A stretch of DNA of 64,000 nt from Mycolicibacterium canariasense (GTDB lineage Bacteria; Actinomycetota; Actinomycetes; Mycobacteriales; Mycobacteriaceae), in NCBI RefSeq assembly GCF_002101555.1, contig NZ_LQOL01000064.1, positions 45,366 to 109,365 on the forward strand. The letters are read 5' to 3'. Within the stretch, counting starts at the first letter, position 1; every line of letters begins with the position of its first letter. The position numbers and the translations under genes are program-made. The notes under the pieces were generated by a model. It was given only the letters and a program-made list of their open reading frames with translations, ran no database searches and was not told the DNA's origin. This document shows positions 51,301 to 60,570 of this stretch, one piece after another.

Positions 51301-52731
51301 GTGTTCCAGGCACAGCGGGAACGAGGCTTGGACCCTGGCCTTGCTCGCTGCGCGATGCAGCACCTCCACGAAGCGCAAGCGCTCCCCGGCGTCGGTCGCG
51401 GCGCTACCTCCCAGCCCGACGTGGCGGGCCGCCTCGAACAGCCGGTCGTCGCCGAGCTCCAGCAGCCGCCGGCCGATCCGGAGATGGGTGTGCCGGGCGT
51501 CCTCTGCCGAGAGCCCTTCGCGGGCCGACTCCTTCACCTTGTCGTGGCTGAATCGGTAGCGCGCTTCATGGCTGATCGCGTTGCCGATCCGCTTACCGTC
51601 CCGGTCGAGGGCTTCGATCAACCGCAGTTCGAGGCCGGTCCACAGCGTCTGTGCCACCGTGTCCGGTGGGGCGGCCGCCGCGGTCGTGGCATCCGCGAGG
51701 TCGAACTCGCTGCCGATCACGGTCAACGATCTGAGCACGTCCCGGTCGACCGGTCGGAGCTGGTCGAGGTAGCGGCCAAGGGATTCCGCGGCCGACGCCG
51801 ACATTTCCATCGAACTCAGAATGCGAAGGTCCCACCGGGGCCGGCCTTCGGGACCGACCGGAACGAGCGCGCCTGCCTGCTGGGCGTGGTACAGCAATTG
51901 CCGCACCTGCAACGGATTGCCGTCGGTCCGATGATGGAACTCCCTGGCGACGTGACTCAACTCGACGCTGGGCCCGCTCACGCCGGCGAGTAGTTCCTCG
52001 ATGTCGGGGCGGGACAACGGGGCAAGGTCGATGCGCTGAGTCGTCGGCGCCGTCAGACCGGCTTCGCTCGGCTCGAATTCGCCGGCCCGATGCGCGCCGA
52101 CCAGCAGCACGTTGCGCAACGACACCGTCAACAGTTCGGATAGGAACATCAGCGAATCGCCGTCGGCCCATTGCAGATCGTCAATCGTCAACACGACTGG
52201 GCGGAAGGCCGCCGTCTCGGAAAGCAGCGTGATGACGGCGCGGTGCAATCGGCGGCGCATATCGGCCGCCTGCGATGTCGGGGCCGGGGCTGTCGCATCC
52301 CGCGTGGAGATGTGACGCAGTTCGGGCACCAGGGCACCGAGCACGTCCGACAGCGGCGGCGTCGCACTGATCACTGCCGAGCGCCAATGGTTGCGTTCGG
52401 CGGCCGGCGTGGACTCCATGGTGCACACCAGCGCGCTGAGGGCCTCGCCCAGCGCCGTGTACGGCGCGGGCGCTCCGTCACGACACCGTCCGTAAGCGAA
52501 GACGCAGTTCCGTTCGGATACCTCGGTACCGAATGCCTGGACCAGTGTCGATTTGCCGACCCCCGACACACCGCTGATCAGGACGCATGACCCCGCGGCT
52601 CGCCCCGCGGACTCGACGGCCTCGCGAAGGTCGGTCAGCTCCTGCCGTCGGTCGACCACCCGTCCGTCGAAATCGAGTATCGGGGTCTTCACTGCCGCGT
52701 CGGTTCCATTCTCGTGACGCTGCCTTCCCAC
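48379..52731 (-). CDS. AAA ATPase-GAF-class III nucleotide cyclase
   Basis: A cytosolic protein of about 1450 residues. I list GTG 52731; GTG 52692 (VKTPILDFDG) is also plausible. An AAA_16/STAND ATPase lies at the N-terminus (Walker A GVSGVGKST near 54-62, Walker B VVLTIDDLQWAD), followed by a long helical repeat region, a GAF domain near ~1000-1150 and a C-terminal cyclase domain (~1190-1370). Metal Asp residues are present (VLVSDIRGYT, RGDEILAVF), as are VGDAVNLAARIE. The usual substrate-specifying Lys and Asp are replaced (IQDMRGDE and RMVLSTVGD). It lies 72 bases upstream of the shell-like gene on the same strand. Confidence 0.85.
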   Translation of the reverse strand: MGRQRHENGTDAAVKTPILDFDGRVVDRRQELTDLREAVESAGRAAGSCVLISGVSGVGKSTLVQAFGTEVSERNCVFAYGRCRDGAPAPYTALGEALSALVCTMESTPAAERNHWRSAVISATPPLSDVLGALVPELRHISTRDATAPAPTSQAADMRRRLHRAVITLLSETAAFRPVVLTIDDLQWADGDSLMFLSELLTVSLRNVLLVGAHRAGEFEPSEAGLTAPTTQRIDLAPLSRPDIEELLAGVSGPSVELSHVAREFHHRTDGNPLQVRQLLYHAQQAGALVPVGPEGRPRWDLRILSSMEMSASAAESLGRYLDQLRPVDRDVLRSLTVIGSEFDLADATTAAAAPPDTVAQTLWTGLELRLIEALDRDGKRIGNAISHEARYRFSHDKVKESAREGLSAEDARHTHLRIGRRLLELGDDRLFEAARHVGLGGSAATDAGERLRFVEVLHRAASKARVQASFPLCLEHCRNALDLLGEQRWSTNFDLTLQLQLEAAEAALLVGDVTTLHDLLDEAEEVLQDPADRARLAYLRLKGRVAQNRIQEALSVGLRALDELGEPLPSDAGTPRIVNALGRMKLTTRRWSTEQLLQLRACEDRRVIEAQRILAELRSMSYIARPNLFPLIVRKQLSLSLAHGHTPSTPLVLVSYGVLLVIAGDRTGAQRFGEVALQLTERAEFRQARPETLFLYLNFIRHWRHPVRDGLGQVRDAVTAALNQGDQEYAGFLVTVLLAQSFWAGTPTTEIDTMARSLIPQIRSQPVPSTLSQALHQMCLNLLGRSEDPMLVAGESGYDERVIVPAARHEGDEVTLSVAADVKQGLHFWSGDYAGAVAVTEEVMQHLAGTVGTTGLQLVHMVSALSRIHCAPGDRATKKAVHESLELHRKWAAEAPANYAAPCALVEGAWARARGRHRDAERLLDTAIELADEHQLPLIGALAHEEAAELYTDTGRARLHEHMLRSAYQRWLALGFTLRVDRLARRHPWLLSRELVQSGAGIDPVGAHHLVRTLAAARTPDSLAKLTLGAAADMTGADRVLCLTGEPDQLTVRAVHQGGVTTTIDGPWTKVPYDTSVVRRVIATGAPLCLSSETSILAAPIRLQDKTIGVVYAERTGAGPHFSAQHEEAMAFLCAQAAAPLWNFQLEAQLRAADEHRQSLMDVQSRFVPNELLRMLDIDDVRRVHSGYRVERQMTVLVSDIRGYTTLLEDMDVLEANTLATGFLRAVELPIVACNGMIQDMRGDEILAVFEGSPDDAVRAGLGMLRSLREHNGDRLAHGSEELRVGIGINSGVVGLGLVGGVNRMVLSTVGDAVNLAARIEGTTKRYDAALLISDATYAELSDPAQFCIRRMERVMVVNRRQPVTIYEVYDEDPEDLRAAKMAAQPVFDEAFDLFDAGDVDKARAAFERCHHLLPDDAVATLHIAHCDAMQRGELTPGQDVALRQKYAD

Positions 52732-52925
52732 GCCGTCTGGCCGCTCCCGCCTGTACGGCCGCAATGCGTCAGCTTAACGTTTCCCACGGTGTGAGAGTGG
52801 CTGATGAGCATGGATCTCGCGAGCCGTCGGATGATCCTCGCAAAGGGAGGTTATGTGCAAACGCAAGTAAATTGGTGCGCTTGACTGCGCCGTCGCACCG
52901 TTAAGGTCGACACCGGGGGAAACAC

Positions 52926-54311
52926 ATGGACGGGCGATCGTCGACCCGGCTGCTCGCCAGCGGCCACCGCTTTCTTGTGCGGCGCATGGAATACGCATTG
53001 GTGTGTCGCGACACCCGCATGCTCGACGACCCGATCCGGGCACAGTCGATGGCACTGGCGACAGGGGCGGTCCTGACCGCCATCGGACTCGCAATCTGCG
53101 TGGCGCTTTCGGTGGTCACACCGCGCGGTGCCGTCGGATCCACCCAGATCGTCGTCGCCCGTGAGTCCGGCGAGGTGTACGTGCGGGTGGGCGACACCCT
53201 GCATCCGGCGCTGAACCTGGCCTCGGCCCGGTTGATCGCGCGCACACCCGCGACGCCGGCTCTGGTCAGTGCCGCCAGCATCGCGGCGGCCAAACGTGGT
53301 CCGTCGATGGGGATCCCCGGGGCGCCGGCCACCCTGCCGCCGATTGCCTCCGCGGCCGCCGCGGCGTGGACGGTGTGTGACGGCGAGGCCACCACGGTGA
53401 TCATCGGCGCCGCACTCGACGACGGGCCTGCGGCACCGTTGCTGGTCCGTCCGGTCGGGGAGAGCGCGGCCGCGGTCTATCTGCTGTTCGAGGGCCGCCG
53501 CGCCGCGGTCGATCTGCGGGATCGCCCGGCGGTCCGCGCGCTACGACTGGAAGGTGTTGAACCACTGCCGATCTCGCCCGTTCTGCTGAACCTGGTGCCC
53601 GCGGTCGACGCGCTCACCGCACCGGTGATCGACGGGGCAGGCCGACCCGGTCCGGCGCAACTGCCGGCCAGCACGGTGGGCACCGTGCTGCAGGTGCGCC
53701 GCGCCGATGCCGCCCCGGACCATTACCTGGTGCTGGCCACCGGTGTGCAACGCATCGGGCAGGTCGCCGCGGATCTGATCCGGTTCGCGGTGCATCAAGA
53801 CAACCGTGTGCAGACCGTCCCGGCGGACCGGATCGCCGACGTACCCGTGGTCGATTCCCTTCCGCTCGACCATTTTCCGCGTGCCGCCGCGGTACCCGCC
53901 GGTGCCGATCTCACAGCCCAGGTGTGCGTCCGCTGGGTGCCCGGCGGTGCGGGCACCGCCCCGGAGGTCACCGTATCGACCCGTAAAAGCCTTCCACCGC
54001 AACTCCGTCCCGTCGTCCTGGCACAGGCCGACGGTGCGGGCCCGCGCATCGACGCGGTCGTGAACACCGAGGGTGCCTACGTGCACGCGACCGGTGCCGC
54101 GGGAGCGGGCGCCGCAACGGGGCCACTGTTCCTGGTGGATCGGGCCGGCGTCGCCTACGGCATCGACGACGAGGAGTCCGCATCGAGCCTGGGGATGCCC
54201 GAGGACGCCGTCAGCGGCCCGTGGCCGGTGCTCGCCGTGCTACCTCGCGGTCCCGCGCTCGGTGTCGCACGCGCGTCAGTCCAGCGGGACGCCATCACGG
54301 CGCCGGCGTAG
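52926..54311 (+). CDS. eccB4: ESX-4 secretion component EccB4
   Basis: A 461-residue membrane component of the ESX-4 type VII secretion system. It has a short cytosolic N-terminus, one membrane helix near residues 43-65 (MALATGAVLTAIGLAICVAL) and a large periplasmic part that includes VYLLFEGRRAAVDLRD and TGVQRIGQVAADLIRF. It starts at ATG 52926 after GGGGGAAA. Its stop overlaps the mycP4 stop by 36 bases on the opposite strand. The match is to Rv3450c. Confidence 0.93.
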   Translation: MDGRSSTRLLASGHRFLVRRMEYALVCRDTRMLDDPIRAQSMALATGAVLTAIGLAICVALSVVTPRGAVGSTQIVVARESGEVYVRVGDTLHPALNLASARLIARTPATPALVSAASIAAAKRGPSMGIPGAPATLPPIASAAAAAWTVCDGEATTVIIGAALDDGPAAPLLVRPVGESAAAVYLLFEGRRAAVDLRDRPAVRALRLEGVEPLPISPVLLNLVPAVDALTAPVIDGAGRPGPAQLPASTVGTVLQVRRADAAPDHYLVLATGVQRIGQVAADLIRFAVHQDNRVQTVPADRIADVPVVDSLPLDHFPRAAAVPAGADLTAQVCVRWVPGGAGTAPEVTVSTRKSLPPQLRPVVLAQADGAGPRIDAVVNTEGAYVHATGAAGAGAATGPLFLVDRAGVAYGIDDEESASSLGMPEDAVSGPWPVLAVLPRGPALGVARASVQRDAITAPA

Positions 54312-55592
54312 CCGGCCGGTCGCGATGGACGCCACCGCGACGGCCAAACAGAGTGCCGCCCCTGCCGCCGCGAACCGGCCGGCGTGGGTTGGGTCGGCCG
54401 GCGCCGTCGGTGCGACCCCCGGCACGGGGCGCGCCGGTAGTGGGGCCGCGGCGCCGACCCCGTCCAGAGCGCTGCGAATGTCCACGATGCCGTGACCCGT
54501 CCGCGGGTTCCAGCCCGCCGCGGCGGGCAGCGCAGTGTCCTCGATCCGTTTCATCACCTGGCGTGCCGTCAGGTGCGGTGCCACCGAACGCAGCAACGCC
54601 ACGTATCCGGCGACCACCGGGGCGGCGTAGCTGGTGCCCGAAATCGGCTGCATCCCTGCGTCATCCGGGGCTCGGTCGATCAGGCCCTCACCGTCCGGAT
54701 CCAGCGACACGACGCCTTCGGCGGGTGCGGCCACGTCGACCCATGGGCCGGCAAGGCTGTACTCGGAAGCCGTGCCGTCGGCGCGCACCGACCCGACGGT
54801 CAGCACCTGATCGTCGTACCAGCACGGGCTGGCCACGACGTCCACCCGCTGCCAGTCCGGCGCCGGCCCGGTCGTGGCAACGGGGTTCTGTTTCGGACAG
54901 CTGCCGTGGCCTCCCACATTGCCCGCGGCGGCCACCACCACCGCATTCTTGACGTCGACCGCATAGCTCAGTGCGGCGCCCAGCGCCCGGTCGTCCAGTG
55001 CGTCACCGGCCGCCAGGCACGCCACCGAGGAGATGTTGATGACGGTCGCCCCGAGATCCGCCGCCAGCCGCACGGCCGCCGCCAGGGTGTCGACGTCACC
55101 CACGCCCGCACCGCCACCCGCCTCACGAAATTTGCTGCTGGACTGCCGGATCCCGATGATGGTCGCCTCGGGGGCGATGCCGCTGAACCCGGATGCGTCG
55201 TCGGGTGCCGCGCCGATCAGCCCGGCGACGATGGTGCCGTGCCCGTCACAGTCCTGCGTCCCGTCCCCGGTCGACACGAAATCACCACCGGCCACCAGAT
55301 GCGGCAGCAGGCGGTGCCGCGCCACGCCGGTGTCGATGACCGCGACGGTCTGCCCGGCGCCGCGCGTCACCGCCCACACCGACCGCAGATCCGGGCGATC
55401 CGGCACGCGGCCGGACACGGTGGATCCAGATATGGCGCACGGAGCCGACGGTTCGGTCGGATACGGCGGGGCGGCCGGGCCGGGTACCGGCAAGAAACCG
55501 CTGTCCACCGCCGGTGGGGTGATCGCTCGCGCCGCCGGTGGCGCGAGCGCCGGACCGATGGCCAGCAGGGCGGCGACGAGCGCTCGGGTCAC
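54276..55592 (-). CDS. mycP4: ESX-4 mycosin protease MycP4
   Basis: A 438-residue subtilisin-like membrane protease. I set the start at GTG 55592 (VTRALVAALLAIGPAL), which overlaps the eccD4 stop by 4 bases. A signal peptide ends near AARAITPP. The triad is Asp in VAVIDTGVARH, His in DCDGHGTIVAGLIG and Ser in ISGTSYAAPVVAG. A C-terminal membrane helix (AAAGAALCLAVAVASIA) anchors it. Mycosins process secretion substrates and stabilise the ESX membrane complex. Confidence 0.94.
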   Translation of the reverse strand: MTRALVAALLAIGPALAPPAARAITPPAVDSGFLPVPGPAAPPYPTEPSAPCAISGSTVSGRVPDRPDLRSVWAVTRGAGQTVAVIDTGVARHRLLPHLVAGGDFVSTGDGTQDCDGHGTIVAGLIGAAPDDASGFSGIAPEATIIGIRQSSSKFREAGGGAGVGDVDTLAAAVRLAADLGATVINISSVACLAAGDALDDRALGAALSYAVDVKNAVVVAAAGNVGGHGSCPKQNPVATTGPAPDWQRVDVVASPCWYDDQVLTVGSVRADGTASEYSLAGPWVDVAAPAEGVVSLDPDGEGLIDRAPDDAGMQPISGTSYAAPVVAGYVALLRSVAPHLTARQVMKRIEDTALPAAAGWNPRTGHGIVDIRSALDGVGAAAPLPARPVPGVAPTAPADPTHAGRFAAAGAALCLAVAVASIATGRLRRRRDGVPLD

Positions 55593-56878
55593 CACGGCAG
55601 ACTCAGCGCGCGGACCGTACCGAAGATGCCCGCGCACCACGCCGCCGCCGGGACCACCGCGGCCAGCAACGCCACCTCGACGATGTCGACGACGCGGGCC
55701 ATGGACGGGGTCGCCGCGCTTCGCTGCGCATACATCACCGCGACCACCGCCGCGACGACGGCACTCACCCAGCCGGCGTACGCCGGTATCCAGCGCAGCA
55801 GCAGCACCGAAGTGGCAGTGGCACTGGCCAATCCGCCGGTGATTAGGGCCACCTTGCACCGGCCGTCGGCATGTAGCCGGCAGCGCAGCAGCACCGCACC
55901 GGTGACCACCACCGCCAGCACCGGTTCGGCCGCCCGGCCGGCGAATGCGATCCCCAGCAGGACGCAGCCGACCGCCGCCGCGGCGGCAGCACCGCCGACG
56001 ATCCCGGTCAACACCCGCCGCGCGTGCCGGGCGCGCCGGCCGGTGACCCGGATGTCGTTGCGGCCCGGCAACGCCGGGTTCAGCCCGGTCACGACGATCA
56101 CCAACCGGGCGGCGACGCCGAGGGTGCCGACGGCGGCCGCGCACAGGACCGCGGCGTTGACACTGAGCCCGGTCGCCCACAGCGCCGCCGGGGCGGCTGC
56201 CGTGGCCAGCAGTGCCGCGCAGGTCCCGACCGCGGTCAGAAGTACCGTGTCGGCAGTTGTCAGCCGGGCCAGCAGGACGGCGGACGACGCACCGGCGGCG
56301 ACCGCCAGCAACGCCCCGGGTACGGGCGCTGCGGTCCCGACGGCGAGGTATCCGGAGGCGGCGCTGAACACCACCGCGACCACACTGCCCGCGGTGGCCA
56401 CCGGTGGGGTAGGCGCCCGGCGCGCGGCCACGGCGGCCGTCGCGGCGATGCCGGCGGCGGCGGCCACCGACGCCACCACCGGAAGCCCGCACATCAGCAC
56501 CGAGCCCAGGACGGTGACGGCGACGACCGTCGCGCCCCACGCCCACGCCGCGGCCGCCCACGGCCCCGGTGGCGGTGCCTCGGCCGTGGCCACGGTGCCG
56601 AAATCGCCGGCCGGCCGGGCGAACACCGGCACCGGTGACGCGGAGATGGCCAGCACGTCACCGTCGCGAACGCCGTTCTGGCGCAATGTCATGTCCTCGT
56701 CCAACCGATCACCGGACGGTCGGCACAGGTGCCAGCTCCGGCCCGACCGGGCGTCCGGGGCGACCACCAGTTCGACGATGTCGGGCAGCGCCGCGCCCAC
56801 GGCCATATCCGCCGAGAACACCAGATCGGTCACGGCGCCCGCGTAGGCAACCGATACCCGGCACCACGAGTCCTGCAC
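55589..56878 (-). CDS. eccD4: ESX-4 integral membrane channel component EccD4
   Basis: A 429-residue protein. The N-terminal ~90 residues form a ubiquitin-like domain (RVSVAYAGAVTDLVFSADMA, LRQNGVRDGDVLAIS). About eleven hydrophobic segments follow, rich in Ala and Val, as in EccD proteins. It is divergent from eccC4 with 86 bases between their starts, and upstream of mycP4. Confidence 0.9.
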   Translation of the reverse strand: MQDSWCRVSVAYAGAVTDLVFSADMAVGAALPDIVELVVAPDARSGRSWHLCRPSGDRLDEDMTLRQNGVRDGDVLAISASPVPVFARPAGDFGTVATAEAPPPGPWAAAAWAWGATVVAVTVLGSVLMCGLPVVASVAAAAGIAATAAVAARRAPTPPVATAGSVVAVVFSAASGYLAVGTAAPVPGALLAVAAGASSAVLLARLTTADTVLLTAVGTCAALLATAAAPAALWATGLSVNAAVLCAAAVGTLGVAARLVIVVTGLNPALPGRNDIRVTGRRARHARRVLTGIVGGAAAAAAVGCVLLGIAFAGRAAEPVLAVVVTGAVLLRCRLHADGRCKVALITGGLASATATSVLLLRWIPAYAGWVSAVVAAVVAVMYAQRSAATPSMARVVDIVEVALLAAVVPAAAWCAGIFGTVRALSLPW

Positions 56879-56964
56879 GTCTCTGACGGTAACCGGCGGC
56901 GGCCCGTACTCCGTGCACCAAAATCCGACGGAACCTGGTTGCGCACCGCTGCGTCGAACATGGT

Positions 56965-59900
56965 GTGGGACTTGTGGAGCCGGCTGTACCAGCCTCCGGT
57001 GCGGTGGAGCTGCGGCGGCCGCCCGACCTGCCGACGGTCCAGCCGGTCAACCCGTTGACGCGGCTGCTGCCCGTGGTGATGCTGGTGGCGATCGGCGGGA
57101 TGGCCGCCGTGTACCTGAGTTCCGGTCAGGGCACCGCACGCAATCCGATGTTCCTGCTCTTCCCGGTGATGATGCTGGCCTCGGCGATGGGCACGCTGGC
57201 ACACACCTTCCGCGGCCGCACCACCGAGGTCAATGCCGCGCGGTGCGGTTACCTGCGCTACCTCGACGGCATCGTGGACGACGTAGCGGAGACCGCACGC
57301 CGACAACATGATTGGCTGCACTGGAGGCATCCCGACCCGGCGGCATTGTGGACCGTGGCCGGCGGGCCGCGGATGTGGGAGCGGCGTCCCGGCGATCCGG
57401 ATTTCGGGGTGATCAGGCTCGGTCTCGGCCCCGCGCCACTGGCCACCCCGCTGATTGCCCCGGAGCCCGGCTCGACCGATGACACCGACCCGGTGACCGA
57501 GGGCGCACTGCGGGATGTGCTCCAACGGTGGGCGCTGCTCGAGGGCGTCCCGGTCACGTTCGCGGTGGGGGAGTGCGACCGGATATCGACCCACTCCGAT
57601 CCGGTGGTGTCGCGGAGCGCGGTGCGCGCCATGCTCTGTCAACTCGCCACCTGGCACAGGCCGACCGACGTCCGGATCGCCGCGGTGGTACCACCCGGTG
57701 ACACGCACTGGGACTGGCTGAAATGGCTGCCGCACCACCGGGATCCCCTGGTGCTCGACGGCGCCGGGCCGCGACGGCTGACCTTCACCGACCTGGCCGC
57801 CGCGCAGGGTGCCTGTGCAGCCCTCGGTGCGGTGCGAACGGTGATCGTGGTGGACGGCGTGGATGTCTCGGACACCTCGGTCGCCGCCGGCGTGACGCGG
57901 TTCGATGTCGGTGCGGCGCCTATCGCCATCACCGCCGGTTGCCGCCCGGACGAACTCGGCCCCGGGCAGGCATTGCGGTGTGCCCGGCGGATCGCCGGGC
58001 AGGCGCCCGACGGTGCGCGGAGCGCGGCGCCGGGCTGGCCCGAACTGATCGGTGTCGCATCGGGCGATTTCGATCCGGCCCAGGGGTGGCGGCCGCGGGC
58101 GGACGAGCATCGACTACGGGTACCGATCGGCTTCGCGACGGCACCTGGCGAGCGCGACGAACCCGTCACGCTCGACATCAAGGAGGCCGCGCACGGCGGC
58201 ATGGGGCCGCACGGGCTGTGCATCGGCGCCACCGGTTCGGGGAAATCGGAGTTCCTGCGCACGCTGATCCTCGGTCTGATCGCCACCCATCCACCCGACG
58301 AACTCAATCTGGCGTTGATCGATTTCAAGGGTGGTGCCACCTTCCTCGGCCTGCACCGGGCCGCGCACGTGGCGGCCGTCATCACCAACCTCGCCGACGA
58401 GGCGCACCTGGTGGACCGCATGCGGGATGCGCTGACCGGTGAGATGAACCGGCGGCAGGAACTGCTGCGGGCCGCCGGCAACCTGGCCGGCGTGCACGAC
58501 TACCGGCGCGCCCGGGCCGCCGGCGCCGATCTGCCGGCACTGCCGGTGTTGTTCATCGTCGTCGACGAGTTCTCCGAACTCCTCAGCCAACAACCCGATT
58601 TCGCCGATCTCTTCGTCGCCATCGGCCGGGTGGGCCGCTCGCTGGGCATGCACCTGCTGTTGGCCAGCCAGCGTTTCGACGAAGGCCGGATGCGGGGACT
58701 GGACACGCACCTGTCCTACCGGGTGTGTCTGCGCACCTTCTCGACCGGGGAATCCCGTGCGGTGCTGGGCATCCCGGATGCCTATCAGCTACCCGCCGCG
58801 CCGGGGGCGGCGTACCTGCGCACACCGACGGGCGAGACCATCCGGTTCCACACCGCGTTCGTCTCGGGTCCCCTCACCACGCCGGTGCACACACCGGCCG
58901 CCGCGGTGCGCCCGTTCACGGCGGCGCCGGTGCCGGACCGGTCGGCGCGAAATCCGGCGCGACGGTCCACGCTGCTCGACACCGTCCTGGACCGGATGGC
59001 GGGCCACGGCACGCCGGCACACCGGGTGTGGCTTCCCCCGCTGGCCGAGTCGCCGCCGCTCGGCGACCTGCTCCGCGCGCACGGCGCCGGGCCGCTGCGG
59101 GTACCCGTGGGACTGGTGGACAACCCGTTCGCCCAACGGTACGACCCCCTGCTGCTCGACCTGACCGGCGCGACCGGTCACGCCGCGGTGGTCGGTGCCA
59201 CCCGCTCCGGGAAATCGACCGCGCTGTGCTCGATCGTGCTGGGACTGGCCGCCACCCACGGTCCCGGCGAGGTCCAGTGTTACCTGCTCGACTTCGGCGG
59301 TGGTGCCCTGGCACCGCTGGAGGCACTGCCGCACACCGGCGTCTACGCCGGCCGTGCCGATGCCGAACTGGCCCGGCGCGCCGTACGGCACCTGCACGAT
59401 CTGCTCTGTCGGCGGGAGGCGAAACTGCCTGACGATCAGGGCGAGGTGTTCCTGGTGGTCGACGGGTGGGCCGCCATGCGCCAGGTGTGCGACGGTCTGG
59501 AGGACGCCATCACCGCGCTGGCCGCCCAGGGCCTCGCGCACGGCATCCACGTCGTCATCGCGGCGTCGCGGTGGGCCGAGTTGCGGCCGGCACTCAAGGA
59601 TCAGCTCGGTACCCGCATCGAACTACGGCTCGGCGAGCCCGCCGAATCGGAGACGGATCGCAAACGCGCCCGGCTGCTCGTGGACCGCGGCCCCGGTACC
59701 TGCCTCACCCGCGACGGCCTGTTCTCGTTGATCGCGCGACCGACCCTGTTCGGCCTGGACACCGGAGCGGCTGTCCAGGCGCTGCGCGCGCGGCACGGCG
59801 ATTCGGCGGCACCGCGCATCGAGGTGCTACCGACCATGCTGACCTGGCCCGACGGTGCACCCGCGGCCACCGGCCCCGGTGCCGTCCCCATCGGCATCGG

Positions 59901-60570
59901 GGAGAGCGCAATGCAAACGGTGGCAATCGATTTCGCGGACCACCAGCATCTCATCGTGCTCGGCGACATCGGCTGCGGGAAGACGGCCGCGCTGCGGGCG
60001 TTGTGCCTGGCCTTGACCCGCTCCGGCGGTCCCGACGACGTGCAGCTGCTCATCGTGGACTACCGGCGCGCCCTGCTCGGGGTGGTCCGATCCGCGCACC
60101 TCGCCGGCTACGCGATCTCGGCCGACGCCGTGCAGGCCCGGCTGGAGCCGGTCCTGCAGCGGTTACGCGGGCGCCGGCCCGGGATCGACGTGACACAGCA
60201 ACAGTTGCGGGACCGGTCCTGGTGGTCCGGACCCGACATCTACATCGTCGTCGACGATTACGACCTGGTCGCTGCCGCCTCCGGCAACCCGCTCGGGCCG
60301 CTGCTCGAATATCTGCCGCACGCCGGGGATCTGGGCCTGCACGTCATCGTGGCCCGGCGGTCCGGTGGGGCCGCGCGGGCCCTGTTCGACCCGCTCCTGG
60401 CCGGGTTGCGAGAACTCGGTGGCGCGGGCCTGATGATGAGCGCGGGCCCGGAAGAGGGGGTGTTGCTGGGCTCCGCCCGGCCGGTTCGGCTGCCTCCCGG
60501 CCGCGCGACGCTCAGTGTCCGCGGGGCGCCGGACGAACGGGTCCAGATCGTCTGGGCGGACCCGCCATGA
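56965..60570 (+). CDS. eccC4: ESX-4 ATPase EccC4 (three FtsK/SpoIIIE domains)
   Basis: A 1201-residue motor protein, as a single polypeptide rather than a split EccCa/EccCb. Two membrane helices lie near 30-85 (LLPVVMLVAIGGMAAVYL and FLLFPVMMLASAMGTLAHTF). Walker A motifs are GATGSGKSE (~421), GATRSGKST (~744) and GDIGCGKTA (~1000). Walker B sequences are LFIVVDEFSELL in domain 1, VFLVVDGWAAM in domain 2 and IYIVVDDYDLV in domain 3, so only the first keeps the catalytic Glu. I use GTG 56965, but nearby GTG codons are possible. It overlaps the next gene by 4 bases. Confidence 0.94.
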   Translation: MGLVEPAVPASGAVELRRPPDLPTVQPVNPLTRLLPVVMLVAIGGMAAVYLSSGQGTARNPMFLLFPVMMLASAMGTLAHTFRGRTTEVNAARCGYLRYLDGIVDDVAETARRQHDWLHWRHPDPAALWTVAGGPRMWERRPGDPDFGVIRLGLGPAPLATPLIAPEPGSTDDTDPVTEGALRDVLQRWALLEGVPVTFAVGECDRISTHSDPVVSRSAVRAMLCQLATWHRPTDVRIAAVVPPGDTHWDWLKWLPHHRDPLVLDGAGPRRLTFTDLAAAQGACAALGAVRTVIVVDGVDVSDTSVAAGVTRFDVGAAPIAITAGCRPDELGPGQALRCARRIAGQAPDGARSAAPGWPELIGVASGDFDPAQGWRPRADEHRLRVPIGFATAPGERDEPVTLDIKEAAHGGMGPHGLCIGATGSGKSEFLRTLILGLIATHPPDELNLALIDFKGGATFLGLHRAAHVAAVITNLADEAHLVDRMRDALTGEMNRRQELLRAAGNLAGVHDYRRARAAGADLPALPVLFIVVDEFSELLSQQPDFADLFVAIGRVGRSLGMHLLLASQRFDEGRMRGLDTHLSYRVCLRTFSTGESRAVLGIPDAYQLPAAPGAAYLRTPTGETIRFHTAFVSGPLTTPVHTPAAAVRPFTAAPVPDRSARNPARRSTLLDTVLDRMAGHGTPAHRVWLPPLAESPPLGDLLRAHGAGPLRVPVGLVDNPFAQRYDPLLLDLTGATGHAAVVGATRSGKSTALCSIVLGLAATHGPGEVQCYLLDFGGGALAPLEALPHTGVYAGRADAELARRAVRHLHDLLCRREAKLPDDQGEVFLVVDGWAAMRQVCDGLEDAITALAAQGLAHGIHVVIAASRWAELRPALKDQLGTRIELRLGEPAESETDRKRARLLVDRGPGTCLTRDGLFSLIARPTLFGLDTGAAVQALRARHGDSAAPRIEVLPTMLTWPDGAPAATGPGAVPIGIGESAMQTVAIDFADHQHLIVLGDIGCGKTAALRALCLALTRSGGPDDVQLLIVDYRRALLGVVRSAHLAGYAISADAVQARLEPVLQRLRGRRPGIDVTQQQLRDRSWWSGPDIYIVVDDYDLVAAASGNPLGPLLEYLPHAGDLGLHVIVARRSGGAARALFDPLLAGLRELGGAGLMMSAGPEEGVLLGSARPVRLPPGRATLSVRGAPDERVQIVWADPP

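Noticed and set aside
54492..56846. 784-residue plus-strand open frame
   Set aside because: It is antisense to mycP4 and eccD4, both of which have clear motifs; the frame has low-complexity Ala/Thr/Arg sequence.
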